Of a DNA stretch of 41,291 nt, positions 40,645 through 41,291 are shown one piece after another. Location of the stretch: the NCBI GenBank assembly GCA_947464135.1, contig CANHVK010000013.1:1-41291 (forward strand), written 5' to 3'. Numbering within the stretch: the stretch's first letter is position 1; every line of letters begins with the position of its first letter. The DNA comes from Flavobacteriia bacterium (GTDB lineage: Bacteria > Bacteroidota > Bacteroidia > Flavobacteriales_D > Crocinitomicaceae). Under the pieces are notes generated by a model. The model did not search any database. It saw only the letters and a program-made list of their open reading frames with translations, and had not been told where the DNA came from. The position numbers and the translations under genes are program-made.

Positions 40645-41291
40645 GTTTAACAAACCCAAAAGAGAAATTAAAATTGGAAACAAAATATTTTCCACTTTCA
40701 TTTATAAATACGGAAGAAGAAGTTTTAAAACAGATTAAAAATACATTCATATTTTCTTATCTATTAGATAAATATGATGAGACAACTTTACAGAATTATC
40801 TTGTATCAACGCAATATGGATACACAGCTTCCGCTCTAGAAAAAGGTAATCATAAATTAGTAAGAATTACAGATATAAATAACGGAACTGTAGAATGGGA
40901 AAATGTTCCTTTTTGTGATTGCGATTCAGAGGAAAAATATTTATTAAAAGAAAACGACATATTAATAGCAAGAACGGGAGGAACAACTGGAAAAAGTTTT
41001 CTAGTAAAAGATGTTCCAGAGAATGCAGTATTCGCAAGTTACTTGATTAGACTTAGATTAAAGGATGGTGTTGATTTTGAATTCATTAATAAATTTTTAA
41101 ACTCTTATGTTTTTTGGAGTCAAATTGTAGAAATGAAGTCTGGATCAGCAATGCCAAATGTTAATGCGGAAAAATTAAAAACACTTCGAATACCTAAATG
41201 CGATAATAAAGTACAACAAGAAGTATTAAAGTTATTTAATAATGAAAATGAAGACTTTTTATTTCCTGAATTAGCTTTAAAAATAAATACA
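40641..41291 (+). CDS. hsdS: Type I restriction enzyme S (specificity) subunit, 3' end beyond window
   Basis: Open from ATG 40641 (MSLTNPKEKLKLE) to the window end, 217 codons, without a stop. It overlaps the DUF1016 stop by 4 bases. The first target-recognition domain is visible: a short N-terminal region, then LVRITDINNGTVEWENV, the LKENDILIARTGGTTGKSFLV stretch, ASYLIRLRL and the GSAMPNVNAEKLKTLRIP end, which is typical of HsdS and precedes the conserved coiled-coil helix. HsdS picks the DNA sequence that HsdM methylates and HsdR restricts. The second recognition domain lies outside the window, so the target cannot be inferred. Confidence 0.92.
   Translation, partial: MSLTNPKEKLKLETKYFPLSFINTEEEVLKQIKNTFIFSYLLDKYDETTLQNYLVSTQYGYTASALEKGNHKLVRITDINNGTVEWENVPFCDCDSEEKYLLKENDILIARTGGTTGKSFLVKDVPENAVFASYLIRLRLKDGVDFEFINKFLNSYVFWSQIVEMKSGSAMPNVNAEKLKTLRIPKCDNKVQQEVLKLFNNENEDFLFPELALKINT

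Overview
The window comes from a low-GC member of the Bacteroidota, most likely a flavobacterium-like organism of the order Flavobacteriales. The signs are a secreted protein with a C-terminal type IX secretion (T9SS) sorting domain, several -7 boxes of the Bacteroidota form TAnnTTTG, few Shine-Dalgarno sequences, a DUF5117/DUF4953 metalloprotease, and a PTPS to photolyase arrangement inside a carotenoid operon. Genus and species cannot be fixed from this sequence alone. No rRNA, tRNA, CRISPR array, prophage or intact insertion sequence was seen.

Left part (1-9515, all plus strand): the end of a DUF2797 gene, clpP-clpX and a strong terminator, then an OmpR-type response regulator with an overlapping histidine kinase. 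After a repeat-rich promoter region comes a tightly packed operon of ECF sigma factor, phytoene desaturase (crtI), phytoene synthase (crtB), isopentenyl-diphosphate isomerase (idi), a eukaryote-type 6-pyruvoyl-tetrahydropterin synthase and a DNA photolyase. It looks like one light- or photo-oxidation-responsive unit that combines pigment shielding, isoprenoid supply, a pterin and light-driven DNA repair.

Middle part (9516-29000, mostly minus strand): three tandem short SSB genes without acidic tails; an isolated alpha/beta hydrolase followed by a large stem-loop repeat (accessory, cassette-like); an unknown 545-residue membrane protein; an operon of GT87-like glycosyltransferase, topoisomerase III, rlmH and a cupin; a divergent GT22-like glycosyltransferase; then DHFR, thymidylate synthase and a bifunctional-nuclease-family protein; etfB-etfA; pdhB; fabD; and a 1074-residue T9SS cargo protein with a PA domain and five tandem beta-sandwich repeats.

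Right part (29098-41291): a umuDC pair (translesion polymerase V) with a perfect palindrome over its promoter, a small secreted protein, a decayed frameshifted gene, a large zinc metalloprotease, a YbjN-like protein, and a type I restriction-modification operon of the EcoEI/EcoAI (type IB) kind: hsdR-hsdM-DUF1016 (YhcG)-hsdS, with hsdS cut by the window end. The DUF1016 gene carries three in-frame palindromes whose arms differ in sequence but stay perfectly complementary. This is the most unusual sequence feature in the window. The restriction operon is preceded by repeated operator-like palindromes and a possible short leader RNA.
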